This document shows positions 1 through 8,764 of a DNA stretch of 64,000 bases, one piece after another. Below the pieces are notes generated by a model. The model worked only from the letters and a program-made list of their open reading frames with translations, did no database searches and had not been told where the DNA came from. A program made the position numbers and the translations under genes. Source of the DNA: Gordonia rubripertincta (lineage in GTDB: Bacteria; Actinomycetota; Actinomycetes; Mycobacteriales; Mycobacteriaceae); NCBI RefSeq assembly GCF_038024875.1, contig NZ_CP136136.1, positions 3,100,001-3,164,000 on the forward strand, written 5' to 3'. How positions within the stretch are numbered: position 1 is the first letter of the stretch; each line of letters begins with the position of its first letter.

Positions 1-185
1 GCGGCCCGTACTCGTGGTGGTCGTGGCGCGGCAAGGCGTTCGACAACGACTCCGGCTGGCGGATCGACTACCAGCTCACCAACCGTTCACTGGCCGAGCG
101 TGCGGTGAAGGCCACGGTCGATAGGGCTGCTGCATACGACCTGCGCTGGTCCGATCACGCGCCGGTCACCGTCGTCTACGAGTGA
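1..185 (+). CDS. xthA: Exodeoxyribonuclease III, C-terminal end (partial)
   Basis: Only the last 60 codons are present, read from base 3; the gene begins before the window. The residues include GPYSWWSWRGKAFDN and end in LRWSDHAPVTVVYE. The terminal SDHAP motif carries the conserved Asp-His pair of the exonuclease III/AP endonuclease (EEP) fold, where the histidine is catalytic. The family cleaves 5' of abasic sites and trims 3' blocking groups in base-excision repair. A neighbouring xthA-trpS arrangement is common in Mycobacteriales. Assignment to the family is firm; substrate preference cannot be judged from this fragment. Confidence 0.85.
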   Translation, partial: GPYSWWSWRGKAFDNDSGWRIDYQLTNRSLAERAVKATVDRAAAYDLRWSDHAPVTVVYE

Positions 186-234
186 GGCGGGCGCCCGCGT
201 AAAAGGGCTTTGCGCGTGGTGCGAAAATGGGCCA

Positions 235-1270
235 ATGAGTTCTGACGTCCCCGCATCCGGCGCCGCCCGCCCCCGCGTACTGTCGGGAATCCAGCCCACC
301 AGCGATTCCTTTCACCTCGGCAACTACCTGGGGTGCGGTTCGACAGTGGGTGGCCCTTCAGGACGATTTCGAGGCGTTCTACTTCATCCCGGACATGCAC
401 GCGATCACGGCATCGTTCGATCCGAAGACTCTCGCCGAGCGCACGCGGTTGTCAGTCGCGCAGTTGCTGGCCGTCGGCGTCGATCCCGAGCGCTCCACGA
501 TCTACGTCCAGTCGCACATCCCGGAGATCGCTGAGCTGACCTGGGTGCTGTCGTGCATCACCGGTTTCGGTGAGGCGAGCCGGATGACGCAGTTCAAGGA
601 CAAGTCGGCCAAGCAGGGCGTTGACGCCGCCGGCGTCGGGCTGTTCACCTATCCGATCCTGATGGCCGCCGACATCCTCGCGTTCCAGGTGGATCAGGTG
701 CCGGTGGGTGAGGACCAGCGTCAGCATCTCGAACTCACCCGTGATCTCGCGCAGCGGTTCAACTCGCGATTCGGCAAGGTCCTCAAGGTTCCCCAGGCGT
801 ACATCGTCAAGGAGTTCGCCAAGATCTACGACCTCCAGAACCCGACCGCCAAGATGAGCAAGTCGGCCGAGACCGACAAGGGCCTCATCAATCTGCTCGA
901 CGAGCCGAAGAAGTCCGCGAAGAAGATTCGCTCCGCGGTGACCGACACCGAGACCGAGATCCGCTTCGACCCGGAGAACAAGCCCGGGGTGAGCAATCTG
1001 CTGACCATCCAGTCGGCGCTGAGCGGCACCCCGGTGGACGTCCTCGTCGACAAGTACCAGGGCAAGGGATACGGCGATCTGAAGGTCGAGACCGCCGACA
1101 TCCTCGCCGAGTTCGTCACCCCGCTGCGTGGCCGCGTCACCGAGTACATGGAGGATCCCGCCCAGCTCGACGTGATCCTCGCCCGTGGTGCGGAGCGCGC
1201 CCGGTCGGTTGCCTCGGCGACCCTCGAGTCGGTCTATGACAAGGTGGGTTTCCTGTCACCGAGGCGCTGA
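235..1270 (+). CDS. trpS: Tryptophan--tRNA ligase, reading frame broken by one extra G
   Basis: Class I aminoacyl-tRNA synthetase that charges tRNA-Trp. The ATG at 235 opens a frame with the N-terminal signature RVLSGIQPTSDSFHLGNYLG, where HLGN is the HIGH-type ATP motif. The frame then fails at a run of four G (330-333). Removing one G joins it to the downstream frame (AVRQWVALQDDFEAF, then 306 codons), which carries the KMSKS loop as KMSKSAE. The corrected protein would be about 344 residues, normal for bacterial TrpRS. Because the enzyme is essential and no second copy is visible here, a sequence error is likelier than a dead gene. An automated caller would report only 350-1270 and lose the ATP-binding N-terminus. 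Confidence 0.93.
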
Positions 1271-1318
1271 CACGCTCGTGAGTCCGGCGCTCTCGGCTAC
1301 CCGACGAGGAGGCGTGCG

Positions 1319-2383
1319 GTGAGTTCGGTGGTCGATTCGGGGAAGTCGCTCGCCACGCGGGCAAAATCGTTCTACGAGGACCGGCGCGAACGCTGGCTGT
1401 GGCTAGACCATCTTCTCCGAACCGTCGATCGCTACAACGACCGCCGCGGCAACCTGTACGCCGCGAGCATCAGCTTCAACGGCATCCTCGCGCTCGTCCC
1501 GATCATCATGGTCGCGTTCGCGGTCGCCGGCTTCGTGCTGGCTCGGCAGCCGGAGATGTTGCAGAGCATCCAGGACGCCGTCGTGGAGAAGATGCCGGGG
1601 CAGCTCGGCGTCCAGGTGTCCGACATCATCACCTCCGCCATCGACTCCCGCACGACGGTGGGCGTGGTGGGTTTGTTCGGTGCCGCGTTCACCGGCATCG
1701 GCTGGATCTCGGGCGTGCGCGCCGGGATGACCGAGATGTGGGGCGGGCGGGTACAGCGCAACGCGATCATGTCGAAGGTGTGGGACCTGGTGGTCTTCGC
1801 CGGACTCGGCGTCGCCTTCGCCGTGACGATGGCAATCACGGCGCTGGGCAACTCGGGTCTCACGCAGACGGTGCTGGGGTGGGTGGCTCTCGACGATGCG
1901 TCGTGGGCGCCGATCCTCGTCCGTGTGGTGTCGATCGCCGTGTCGATCCTCGCCACCTGGGCGTTGTTCACCTTCGTCATGGCCCGACTCCCGTTGGTGC
2001 AGTTGCCTTTCCGCAACACACTCAAGGCCGGGCTGATCACCGCGGTCGCCTTCGAGGTCGTCAAGACGGCCGGCGGCCTCTACCTCCAGTCGGTGCTGAG
2101 CAGCCCGGCTGGAGTGGCGTTCGGTCCGATCCTCGGTGTCATGGTGTTCGCGTACCTCGCATCGCGCATCGTGCTCTACGCGGCCGCCTGGTGCGCGACC
2201 GATCCGGCGAACGCCGAGTTCCAGGTCGAGGAGGACCCGGACGCGGAACTGCATCGACCCGTGGTCATCTCGCCGACCGTCGAGGTCAACCCGACGCCGC
2301 GCCCGGCGGCACTCGTAGCCGCCGCGGGCGTCGGTGCGGGGATCAGCGTGTTGATCGGGTGGTTGTCGAGTCGAGCGCGCTGA
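1319..2383 (+). CDS. YihY/BrkB-family integral membrane protein
   Basis: A 354-residue membrane protein starting at GTG 1319, with the purine-rich GAGGAGG about 8 bases upstream. An N-terminal amphipathic stretch (LLRTVDRYNDRRGNLYAA) is typical of the YihY/virulence factor BrkB family. It is followed by about six hydrophobic segments, beginning GILALVPIIMVAFAVAG near residue 55 and ending near residue 290 (GVMVFAYLASRIVLYAAAW), plus a weaker one at the extreme C-terminus. The cytoplasmic tail is acidic and proline-containing. The family is named after BrkB of Bordetella, but no transport activity is established. The position just after trpS matches the mycobacterial order (Rv3336c-Rv3335c from memory). 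It is probably transcribed with trpS across a 48-base gap. Confidence 0.88.
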   Translation: MSSVVDSGKSLATRAKSFYEDRRERWLWLDHLLRTVDRYNDRRGNLYAASISFNGILALVPIIMVAFAVAGFVLARQPEMLQSIQDAVVEKMPGQLGVQVSDIITSAIDSRTTVGVVGLFGAAFTGIGWISGVRAGMTEMWGGRVQRNAIMSKVWDLVVFAGLGVAFAVTMAITALGNSGLTQTVLGWVALDDASWAPILVRVVSIAVSILATWALFTFVMARLPLVQLPFRNTLKAGLITAVAFEVVKTAGGLYLQSVLSSPAGVAFGPILGVMVFAYLASRIVLYAAAWCATDPANAEFQVEEDPDAELHRPVVISPTVEVNPTPRPAALVAAAGVGAGISVLIGWLSSRAR

Positions 2384-2403
2384 GCGGGAACGGGTCTGAT
2401 CCG

Positions 2404-3717
2404 TCACCTACGCCCGAAGAGCCTCAATCCCACCAGCAACAGGACCACGGCGGCGAGGGCTGCGAGGAGTCCGATGAGGATGCGGACCGAGATGGGGGAG
2501 GCGGCGTCGGAACCCGTGCTCGCGAGGTGGGAGTCCGCCGACGACGCGGCGTGCGGTGCGGTGGTTTCGACTGCCTCGCCGGATGATTCGACGAGGCGTC
2601 CGACCGAGATGTTCGGGTCGGCCCGGAATCCGTACTCGAACATCTCCCGCGCCTGGTCCCAGTACATGTCGGCTTCGACCGACAGTCCGTACATCTGGAC
2701 GACGAGGATGCGGCGTCCGTCGCGTTCGGCCGCGCCGACGTAGGTCTTGCGGGCGTCGTCGGTGTATCCGGTCTTGCCGCCGAGCATGCCCGGATAACCG
2801 TCCACCAGAAGGCGGTTGCTGCTGTACATGTCGTACGCCGGATGGTCCTTGTCGCCGGGCACATCGGGTCGGCGGGGATACCCGGGGAACCGGAAGGTGG
2901 GCTTGGCGATCAACTCCCGGAAGGTCTCCTGTGCCATGGCTTCCCGGTAGATCAGGGCGAGGTCGTACGGCGAGGAGGACATCCCGGCGGCGTCGAGACC
3001 CGACGGGCTGGCCGCGCGGGTGTCGGCGGCGCCCAGCTCGCGGGCGCGTTCGTTCATCTTCTCCAGCGTGGTCTCCACACCGCCGAGTTCGCGCGCGAGG
3101 GCGTTGGCGCAGTCGTTGCCCGACACCATGAGCAGTCCGGTCAGCAGGTCGCGGACGGAGTAGCGACCGCCGGGCCCCATCCCGCAGGAGTCACCTTCGG
3201 TACCCCAGTCCTCCGCGGTCGGGACGACCGTCGCGTCGAGGTCTAGTTCGTCGAGCACGATGAGCGCGAGCAGCACCTTGATCGTCGACGCCGGCCGGTA
3301 CCGTCCGTGCGGATCCTTGGCCGCGATCACGTTGCCCGAGTCGAGGTCGGCGATCAGCCACCCGGCCGAGGTCAGTCGAGGGGGAACGGGGCCCGCGGCG
3401 GGGTCGGCGACGACACCGCAGTACCCGAGGTCCTCACCCCCGATCGCCGGAGTGGGGACCGGCAGCGGGGACGGGGTCGTCGAACCGGGTGCCACGACCT
3501 CGGATTCGTCGACGGCCGGTGGGGTACCGATCTTGTGCGGACAGTGATCGGTGACGGGCGTCGTGAAGGCCGGCGGTGCACCGGTCGGGACGGGGACGGC
3601 ACCGGCCCGTCCGACACCGGCCGAACCTGCGGCGTTCACGCACAGCATCAGCCCGAGCAGGGCGGCGACGAGCGCCGATGAGGTCCGGCGAGTCCACCCC
3701 GAGGTCACCGACCGCAC
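2404..3717 (-). CDS. dacB: D-alanyl-D-alanine carboxypeptidase (peptidase S11), membrane anchored
   Basis: A 437-residue penicillin-binding-type peptidase that trims the terminal D-Ala from peptidoglycan stem peptides outside the membrane. The signal segment is residues 1-31 (SSALVAALLGLMLCVNAAG). A proline-rich linker of about 75 residues follows. The three S11 motifs are in order: SxxK as PASTIK (Ser about 144), SxN as SGNDCANAL (about 205) and KTG as GKTGY (about 315). A C-terminal hydrophobic helix (LIGLLAALAAVVLLLVGL) ending in basic residues should tether the enzyme. Length and layout match mycobacterial DacB1-type enzymes, and a class III aminotransferase lies upstream as in that genus. 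It converges on the BrkB-like gene with about 20 bases between the stops. Confidence 0.92.
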   Translation of the reverse strand: MRSVTSGWTRRTSSALVAALLGLMLCVNAAGSAGVGRAGAVPVPTGAPPAFTTPVTDHCPHKIGTPPAVDESEVVAPGSTTPSPLPVPTPAIGGEDLGYCGVVADPAAGPVPPRLTSAGWLIADLDSGNVIAAKDPHGRYRPASTIKVLLALIVLDELDLDATVVPTAEDWGTEGDSCGMGPGGRYSVRDLLTGLLMVSGNDCANALARELGGVETTLEKMNERARELGAADTRAASPSGLDAAGMSSSPYDLALIYREAMAQETFRELIAKPTFRFPGYPRRPDVPGDKDHPAYDMYSSNRLLVDGYPGMLGGKTGYTDDARKTYVGAAERDGRRILVVQMYGLSVEADMYWDQAREMFEYGFRADPNISVGRLVESSGEAVETTAPHAASSADSHLASTGSDAASPISVRILIGLLAALAAVVLLLVGLRLFGRR

Positions 3718-3797
3718 GTTACCAGCGGAACCGCGCGGGCTCGCGACGCGCGAAGAGGCCGTGTCCGACCTCAGGCCGCCCCGATGCCGGCGCGGGA

Positions 3798-5190
3798 CTA
3801 CAGCAGCGAGTACGCCTGGCCCAGGACCGACCGCAGGATCTGCTCGATCTCGTCGAACTCGGCCTGACCCGCGATCAGCGGCGGGGCGAGCTGGACGACG
3901 GGGTCGCCGCGGTCGTCGGCGCGGCAGTAGAGCCCGGAATCGAACAGCGCCGTGGAGAGGAAACCGCGCAGGATGCGTTCGGACTCGGCCGCCGTGAACG
4001 TCTCCTTGGTGGCCTTGTCCTTCACGAGTTCGATCCCGTAGAAGAAGCCCTCGCCGCGCACGTCGCCGACGATCGGCAGGTCGTGGAGCTTCTCGAGAGT
4101 GGCCCGGAACGCCGGCGCCTGGGTCTTGACGTGGTCGTTGAGGCCCTCGCGCTCGAAGATGTCGAGGTTGGCCAGCGCGACTGCCGCCGACACCGGGTGT
4201 CCGCCGAAGGTGTAACCGTGCGCGAAGGTCGTGGTGCCGTCGCGGAAAGGTTCGAAGAGACGGTCGCTGGCGATCATCGCGCCGATCGGGGAGTAGCCCG
4301 ACGTCATGCCCTTGGCGCAGGTGATGATGTCGGGGACGTACCCGAAGTCGTCGCAGGCGAACATGGATCCGATGCGGCCGAACGCGCAGATCACCTCGTC
4401 GGAGACGAGGAGGACGTCGTACTCGTCGCAGATCTCGCGGACCCGCTCGAAATATCCGGGCGGCGGCGGGAAGCAGCCGCCGGCGTTCTGGACGGGCTCG
4501 AGGAAGACCGCCGCCACCGTGTCGGGGCCCTCGAACTCGATCGCCTCGGCGATGCGGTCGGCGGCCCAGCGGCCGAACTTCTTCGGGTCGCCGGACAGGT
4601 CGTCGGCCGCCCGGTAGATGTTGGTGTTAGGCACGCGGAACGCCCCGGGCGTCAACGGTTCGAAGGCCTCCTTGAGAGCGGGCACACCGGTGATGGCGAG
4701 GGCGCCCTGCGGGGTGCCGTGGTAGGCGACCGCACGCGAGATCACCTTGTGCTTACCGGGTTTCCCGACAAGCTTGAAGTACTGCTTGGCCAGCTTCCAG
4801 GCACTCTCGACTGCTTCGCCGCCACCGGTGGTGAAGAAGACGCGGTTGAGGTCGCCGGGTGCATGGCCCGCGAGACGTTCGGCGAGTTCGATGGCCGGCG
4901 GCGTCGCGTACGACCAGAGTGGGAAGAAGGCGAGATCCTTCGCCTGCTTGGCGGCGGCCTCTGCCAGTTCCTCGCGACCGTGACCCACCTGCACGACGAA
5001 GAGTCCGGCGAGCGCGTCGAGGTAGCTGCGTCCCTGATCGTCGAAGATGCGCATGCCCTCGCCGCGGGTGATCACCGGCGGAGTGATGGCGTCACCGTGC
5101 CGGGCGAAATGTCCCCAGAGGTGCGCCGCGCTGCGCTCGCCGAGCGACTGGGCGGAGTTGGGGTGGTGTCGAGGGTGCGGTCAGTGTCAT
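3798..5190 (-). CDS. Class III (omega) aminotransferase, frameshifted near its start
   Basis: PLP-dependent aminotransferase of the aspartate aminotransferase family/subgroup III, which moves an amino group from an omega-amine or omega-amino acid to a keto acid. The PLP lysine is in DIITCAKGMTSGYSPIG, and the cofactor aspartate is in LLVSDEVICAFGRIG. The uninterrupted frame with an allowed start runs 3798-5075. The same frame continues upstream as QSLGERSAAHLWGHFARHGD with no start codon before a stop. One surplus G (plus strand 5150-5152, GGG instead of GG) separates it from an ATG at 5190 reading MTLTAPSTPPQLR. Removing it gives about 463 residues, the normal family length. Next to an aldehyde dehydrogenase and an amine oxidase it probably acts on putrescine, GABA or a related omega-amine. 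Substrate is inference. Confidence 0.9.
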
Positions 5191-5206
5191 CGTGACTTCC
5201 AGTCGG

Positions 5207-5671
5207 TCATCTGGTTCCCCAGTTGTATTGCTGTTTGACGAGTTTGAGGTAGACGAGGGTCTCGGTGGCGACGACCTCCGGGTGCACGCGCACCTTCTTG
5301 TTCAGGATCTCCAGGAGATGGTCGTCGTTCTCGCAGACGACCTCGATCAAAATGTCGAACGATCCCGCGGTCAGCAGGACGTAGTCGATCTCGGAGTGTT
5401 CGGCGAGATGTTGCGCGAGCGCCTGGGTGTCGCCGACACAGCGGATTCCGATCATCGCCTGTCGGGCGAACCCGAGCTTGAGGGGATCGGTGACCGCGAC
5501 GATCTGCATGAGTCCGCTCTCGCTGAGCTTCTGGACCCGATTGCGGACGGCGGCCTCCGAGAGACCGACTTGCTTGCCGATCGACGCATAGCTGCTCCGA
5601 CCATCGGCCTGCAACAGTTCGATGATCTTCTTCGCGGTCGCGTCCAACGGTGTGGATGCAGGGTCTACCAC
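5207..5671 (-). CDS. Lrp/AsnC-family transcriptional regulator
   Basis: A 154-residue regulator. I chose GTG 5671 (VVDPASTPLDATAKKII) because the longer frame to 5794 would add atypical sequence over the intergenic repeats and exceed the usual 150-residue length. The N-terminal winged helix-turn-helix includes SSYASIGKQVGLSEAAVRNR, and the C-terminal RAM/effector domain runs from about residue 65 to 150 (ILIEVVCENDDHLLEILNKK). Lrp/AsnC proteins form octamer-like discs that wrap DNA and sense amino acids. It is read in the same direction as the aminotransferase and away from the aldehyde dehydrogenase, so it is the obvious candidate to control both. Four phased CCGCAAC-type repeats lie just upstream of its start. 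Confidence 0.93.
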   Translation of the reverse strand: MVDPASTPLDATAKKIIELLQADGRSSYASIGKQVGLSEAAVRNRVQKLSESGLMQIVAVTDPLKLGFARQAMIGIRCVGDTQALAQHLAEHSEIDYVLLTAGSFDILIEVVCENDDHLLEILNKKVRVHPEVVATETLVYLKLVKQQYNWGTR

Positions 5672-5690
5672 CCCATGATCGTGACGGATT

Positions 5691-5759
5691 CCGCAGCAGA
5701 CCGCAACACAGACGACTGAAACCGCAACGAAAGCTGATTTCGACACGTGAATCCGCAAC
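5691..5759. promoter_or_regulatory. Four phased CCGCAAC-type repeats, likely Lrp/AsnC operator
   Basis: The 110-base gap between the Lrp regulator and the aldehyde dehydrogenase holds CCGCAGC at 5691 and CCGCAAC at 5701, 5722 and 5753, all on the plus strand. The start-to-start spacings of 10, 21 and 31 bases are close to 1, 2 and 3 helical turns, so all four face the same side of the DNA. This is what a disc-forming Lrp-type protein would need. The binding assignment is inference; the repeats and spacing are directly visible. Confidence 0.6.
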
Positions 5760-5767
5760 GGCGGCGG

Positions 5768-5773
5768 TAGAAT
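5768..5773 (+). promoter_or_regulatory. -10 element TAGAAT of a probably leaderless transcript
   Basis: TAGAAT (TANNNT type) ends 8 bases before the ATG of the aldehyde dehydrogenase at 5782. This is the spacing seen in leaderless actinobacterial mRNAs, and no clear Shine-Dalgarno sequence fits between them. I see no good -35 hexamer 17 bases upstream; the last CCGCAAC repeat occupies the region instead. Confidence 0.45.
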
Positions 5774-5781
5774 CTGGGGGT

Positions 5782-7281
5782 ATGTCCTCACCAACCAGCA
5801 TTCCGTCCGGCTGGATCGACGGTAAGCCCCATCACTCGACCGGTGCCGATCACACCGTGATCAATCCTGCCACGGATGAGCCGGTCGCGACCGGGAAACT
5901 GGCAGGTCGCGGCGACGTCGATGCCGCGGTGGCCAGTGCCCGCGCCGCGCAGCCCGCCTGGGGCCGTGCGACCCCGGCGGAACGGGCAGGAGTCCTGCTC
6001 GCGCTGGCCAGAGCGCTTGCGGCCGAGTCCGATCTGCTGATCACCGAAGAGGTCGCGCACACCGGTAAACCGGTCCGGCTCGCGACCGACTTCGACATCC
6101 CCGGATCGATCGACAACATCGACTTCTTCGCCGGTGTCGCACGGAATCTCGAGGGCAAGGCGAGCGGCGAGTACTCGGGCGACCACACCTCATCGATCCG
6201 CCGGGAACCCGTCGGGATCGTCGGCACCATCACGCCGTGGAACTATCCGCTGCAGATGGCGGTGTGGAAGGTCATCCCGGCACTGGCCGCCGGCTGCGCG
6301 GTGGTGCTGAAACCCGCCGAGATCACGCCGCTGACCACGTTGACGATGGCACGCATCGCCACCGAGGCCGGACTTCCCGACGGTGTCCTCAACATCGTCG
6401 TCGGCACCGGTCCGGAAGCCGGCGCCCATCTCGCCGGACATCCCGGCGTCGACATGGTGACGTTCACCGGTTCGACCACGGTCGGCCGCCAGGTGATGGC
6501 ACAGGCCGCCACCACCGGCGCCCGCATCCAGCTCGAGCTCGGCGGGAAGGCGCCGTTCGTCGTCTTCGACGACGCCGACCTGCAGGCCGCGATCCACGGT
6601 GCGGTGGCGGGTTCCATCATCAACGGCGGTCAGGACTGCACCGCGGCCACCCGCGCGATCGTCGCGCCCGGGCTCTACGACGACTTCGTCGACGGCGTCG
6701 CCGACCTCATGTCGGGAGTCGTCATCGGCGATCCGACCGACCCGGCAACCGATCTCGGCTCCCTCATCTCCAGAAGCCACCGCGACAAGGTGTCCGGGAT
6801 GGTGGACCGTGCGCGGGCGGCGGGAGCGCGAGTGGTCACCGGCGGTACCGTCCCCGACGGCCCGGGTGCCTTCTACCCGCCCACGCTCGTCGCCGACGTG
6901 GCCGAGGATTCGGAGATCTACCGCGACGAGGTGTTCGGGCCGGTGCTCACGGTCAGCCGTTTCACCGACGACGACGACGCGATCCGTCGCGCCAACGACA
7001 CCCCCTACGGCCTCGCCGCGTCGGCGTGGACTCGCGATGTGTATCGCGCACAACGGGCTTCGCGCGAGATCCACGCCGGGTGTGTCTGGATCAACGACCA
7101 CATCCCGATCATCAGCGAGATGCCGCACGGCGGGTACGGTGCCTCCGGCTTCGGTAAAGACATGTCGACCTACTCCCTCGACGAGTACCTGCTGATCAAG
7201 CACGTCATGAGCGACATCCACGGCATCGCCGAAAAGGAATGGCACCGAACGATCTTCACCCTGGGCGGTCCGACGGCGTGA
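5782..7281 (+). CDS. NAD-dependent aldehyde dehydrogenase, aminobutyraldehyde/betaine aldehyde type
   Basis: A 499-residue ALDH-superfamily enzyme starting at ATG 5782 (MSSPTSIPSGWIDGKP). The superfamily motifs are present: GTITPWNYPL in the cofactor domain, the nucleotide-binding FTGSTTVGRQVM, the general base Glu in LELGGKAPFVV, and the catalytic Cys in NGGQDCTAA (about residue 290). The GQDC version of the nucleophile motif occurs in gamma-aminobutyraldehyde and related aminoaldehyde dehydrogenases. The next gene, an FAD amine oxidase, overlaps it by 4 bases, so the two are translationally coupled. The expected scheme is amine oxidation to an aldehyde and then to an acid such as GABA. The exact substrate is inference. 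Confidence 0.93.
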   Translation: MSSPTSIPSGWIDGKPHHSTGADHTVINPATDEPVATGKLAGRGDVDAAVASARAAQPAWGRATPAERAGVLLALARALAAESDLLITEEVAHTGKPVRLATDFDIPGSIDNIDFFAGVARNLEGKASGEYSGDHTSSIRREPVGIVGTITPWNYPLQMAVWKVIPALAAGCAVVLKPAEITPLTTLTMARIATEAGLPDGVLNIVVGTGPEAGAHLAGHPGVDMVTFTGSTTVGRQVMAQAATTGARIQLELGGKAPFVVFDDADLQAAIHGAVAGSIINGGQDCTAATRAIVAPGLYDDFVDGVADLMSGVVIGDPTDPATDLGSLISRSHRDKVSGMVDRARAAGARVVTGGTVPDGPGAFYPPTLVADVAEDSEIYRDEVFGPVLTVSRFTDDDDAIRRANDTPYGLAASAWTRDVYRAQRASREIHAGCVWINDHIPIISEMPHGGYGASGFGKDMSTYSLDEYLLIKHVMSDIHGIAEKEWHRTIFTLGGPTA

Positions 7282-8708
7282 CCGACCCGACGTGGGCCTC
7301 GCGGCCGACCGCGCGGGGAGTCCAGGTGGTCGCGCAGGCTGCAGCCCGCCCATATTGGCTCGACCGTGACCTGCGTCCCGAGCCCCGGCCCCGGCTCGTC
7401 GGCGAGACCACCGCCGATCTGCTGGTGATCGGTGGTGGCTTCACCGGCCTGTGGGCGGCCGTGCAAGCCGCGGAACGGGATCCGTCCCGATCGATCGTGC
7501 TCGTCGATCGTGACCGGATCGCCGAACATGCCTCCGGGCGCAACGGCGGCTTCTGCGCGGCCAGCCTCACACATGGACTCGGCAACGGACTGCAGCGGTT
7601 TCCCGAGGAGATGCCCACCCTCCTGCGCATGGGTCGCGAGACCCTCGACGCCATCCAGGGCACCCTGACCCGACTGGGAATCGACGCCGACGTCGAGCGC
7701 ACCGGGGAACTCGACCTCGCCGTCACCGACTGGCAGTTCGACGATCTCGCCGAGACCGCCGCCGCCGGGCAGGCACTCGCCGAGGATCTCGTCCTTCTCG
7801 ACGCATCCGCGGCCCGGGAACGCGTCAACTCACCGATGGTCCGCGGCGCCCTCTACGACCCGCATGTCCTGATCATCGACCCCGCCAAACTCGCGTTCGG
7901 ACTCGCCGAGGCGGCCGAACGACTCGGCGTACGGATCTTCGAGAGCACCGAGGTACTGGAACTGACCGCGGGGTCGTCGGACGGCGATGTCTGCGCCCAC
8001 ACGGGTTTCGGGCAGGTGCGCGCCGGCCGGGTGGTCGTCGCGACGTCGGCGAGCCGATCCCTGGTCCGCAGACTGCGGCCCTACACGGTCCCGGTGTGGG
8101 ACTACGCACTGATGACCGAACCGTTGTCCGACGATCAGCTCACCTCCCTGGGCTGGGCCGGGCGCGAGGGACTCGCCGACAGCGGTCCACGGTTCCACTA
8201 CTTTCGGCTCACCGCCGACAACCGGGTGCTGTTCGGCGGCTGGGATGCCCCGTATCACTACGGGTCCGACGACGACCCCCGCCACGCCCACCGGCCCGGC
8301 GAATGGGCGCTGCTCGGCGAGCATCTCCTGCAGATGTTCCCGCAGCTCGAGGGGATCACCGCGACGCACACCTGGGGCGGGGTGATCGACACCTGCTCGC
8401 GGTTCTGCGCCTTCTGGGACGCCTCCCACGGCGGGCGCGTCGTGACGGCGGTCGGCTTCACCGGTCTCGGCGTCGGCGCCTCGCATTTCGCGGCCGCCAC
8501 CGCACTCGACCTCGTCGACGGTCTACGGACCGAACGCACCGCCCTGGAGATGGTGCGCCGCAAGCCCTTACCGTTCCCGCCGGAACCGATCCGCTGGGCG
8601 GGAATCACCTTCACCCGGCATCAGATGGCGCGCAGCGAACGTCGCAACGGCCGCCGCGGCGCATGGCTCACGCTCCTCGACCGGATCGGGCTTGGTTTCG
8701 ACAGCTGA
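7278..8708 (+). CDS. FAD-dependent amine/amino acid oxidoreductase (DadA/PuuB type)
   Basis: A 476-residue flavoprotein starting at GTG 7278, which overlaps the TGA of the aldehyde dehydrogenase (GTGA). A Rossmann FAD-binding motif, DLLVIGGGFTGLWAAV, follows about 45 residues in, with the acidic ribose-binding end of beta-2 at IVLVDRDRIAEHASGRNGGF. The C-terminus carries GFTGLGVGASHFAAATALD, the second flavin contact of the DAO/glycine oxidase fold (about residues 395-413). Such enzymes oxidise secondary or primary amines, including gamma-glutamylputrescine and sarcosine-like compounds. Coupling to an aldehyde dehydrogenase, with a nearby aminotransferase and APC permease, points to polyamine or amino acid breakdown. 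No glutamylation enzyme is present here, so the substrate is open. Confidence 0.9.
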   Translation: MTDPTWASRPTARGVQVVAQAAARPYWLDRDLRPEPRPRLVGETTADLLVIGGGFTGLWAAVQAAERDPSRSIVLVDRDRIAEHASGRNGGFCAASLTHGLGNGLQRFPEEMPTLLRMGRETLDAIQGTLTRLGIDADVERTGELDLAVTDWQFDDLAETAAAGQALAEDLVLLDASAARERVNSPMVRGALYDPHVLIIDPAKLAFGLAEAAERLGVRIFESTEVLELTAGSSDGDVCAHTGFGQVRAGRVVVATSASRSLVRRLRPYTVPVWDYALMTEPLSDDQLTSLGWAGREGLADSGPRFHYFRLTADNRVLFGGWDAPYHYGSDDDPRHAHRPGEWALLGEHLLQMFPQLEGITATHTWGGVIDTCSRFCAFWDASHGGRVVTAVGFTGLGVGASHFAAATALDLVDGLRTERTALEMVRRKPLPFPPEPIRWAGITFTRHQMARSERRNGRRGAWLTLLDRIGLGFDS

Positions 8709-8764
8709 CGCACCGTCACCCGCCGGCGATACCGGTCAGCCATCGGGTCAGCACCGTGCGGCGG

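Noticed and set aside
187..198. GCGGGCGCCCGC palindrome after xthA as a terminator
   Set aside because: It has no loop and no T tract; in high-GC DNA such short palindromes are common.
326..340. Programmed +1 or -1 frameshifting at CCTGGGGTGCG
   Set aside because: There is no reason for recoding in trpS and an ATPase at non-equivalent positions, and no slippery heptamer with downstream structure is evident. A sequence error explains it more simply.
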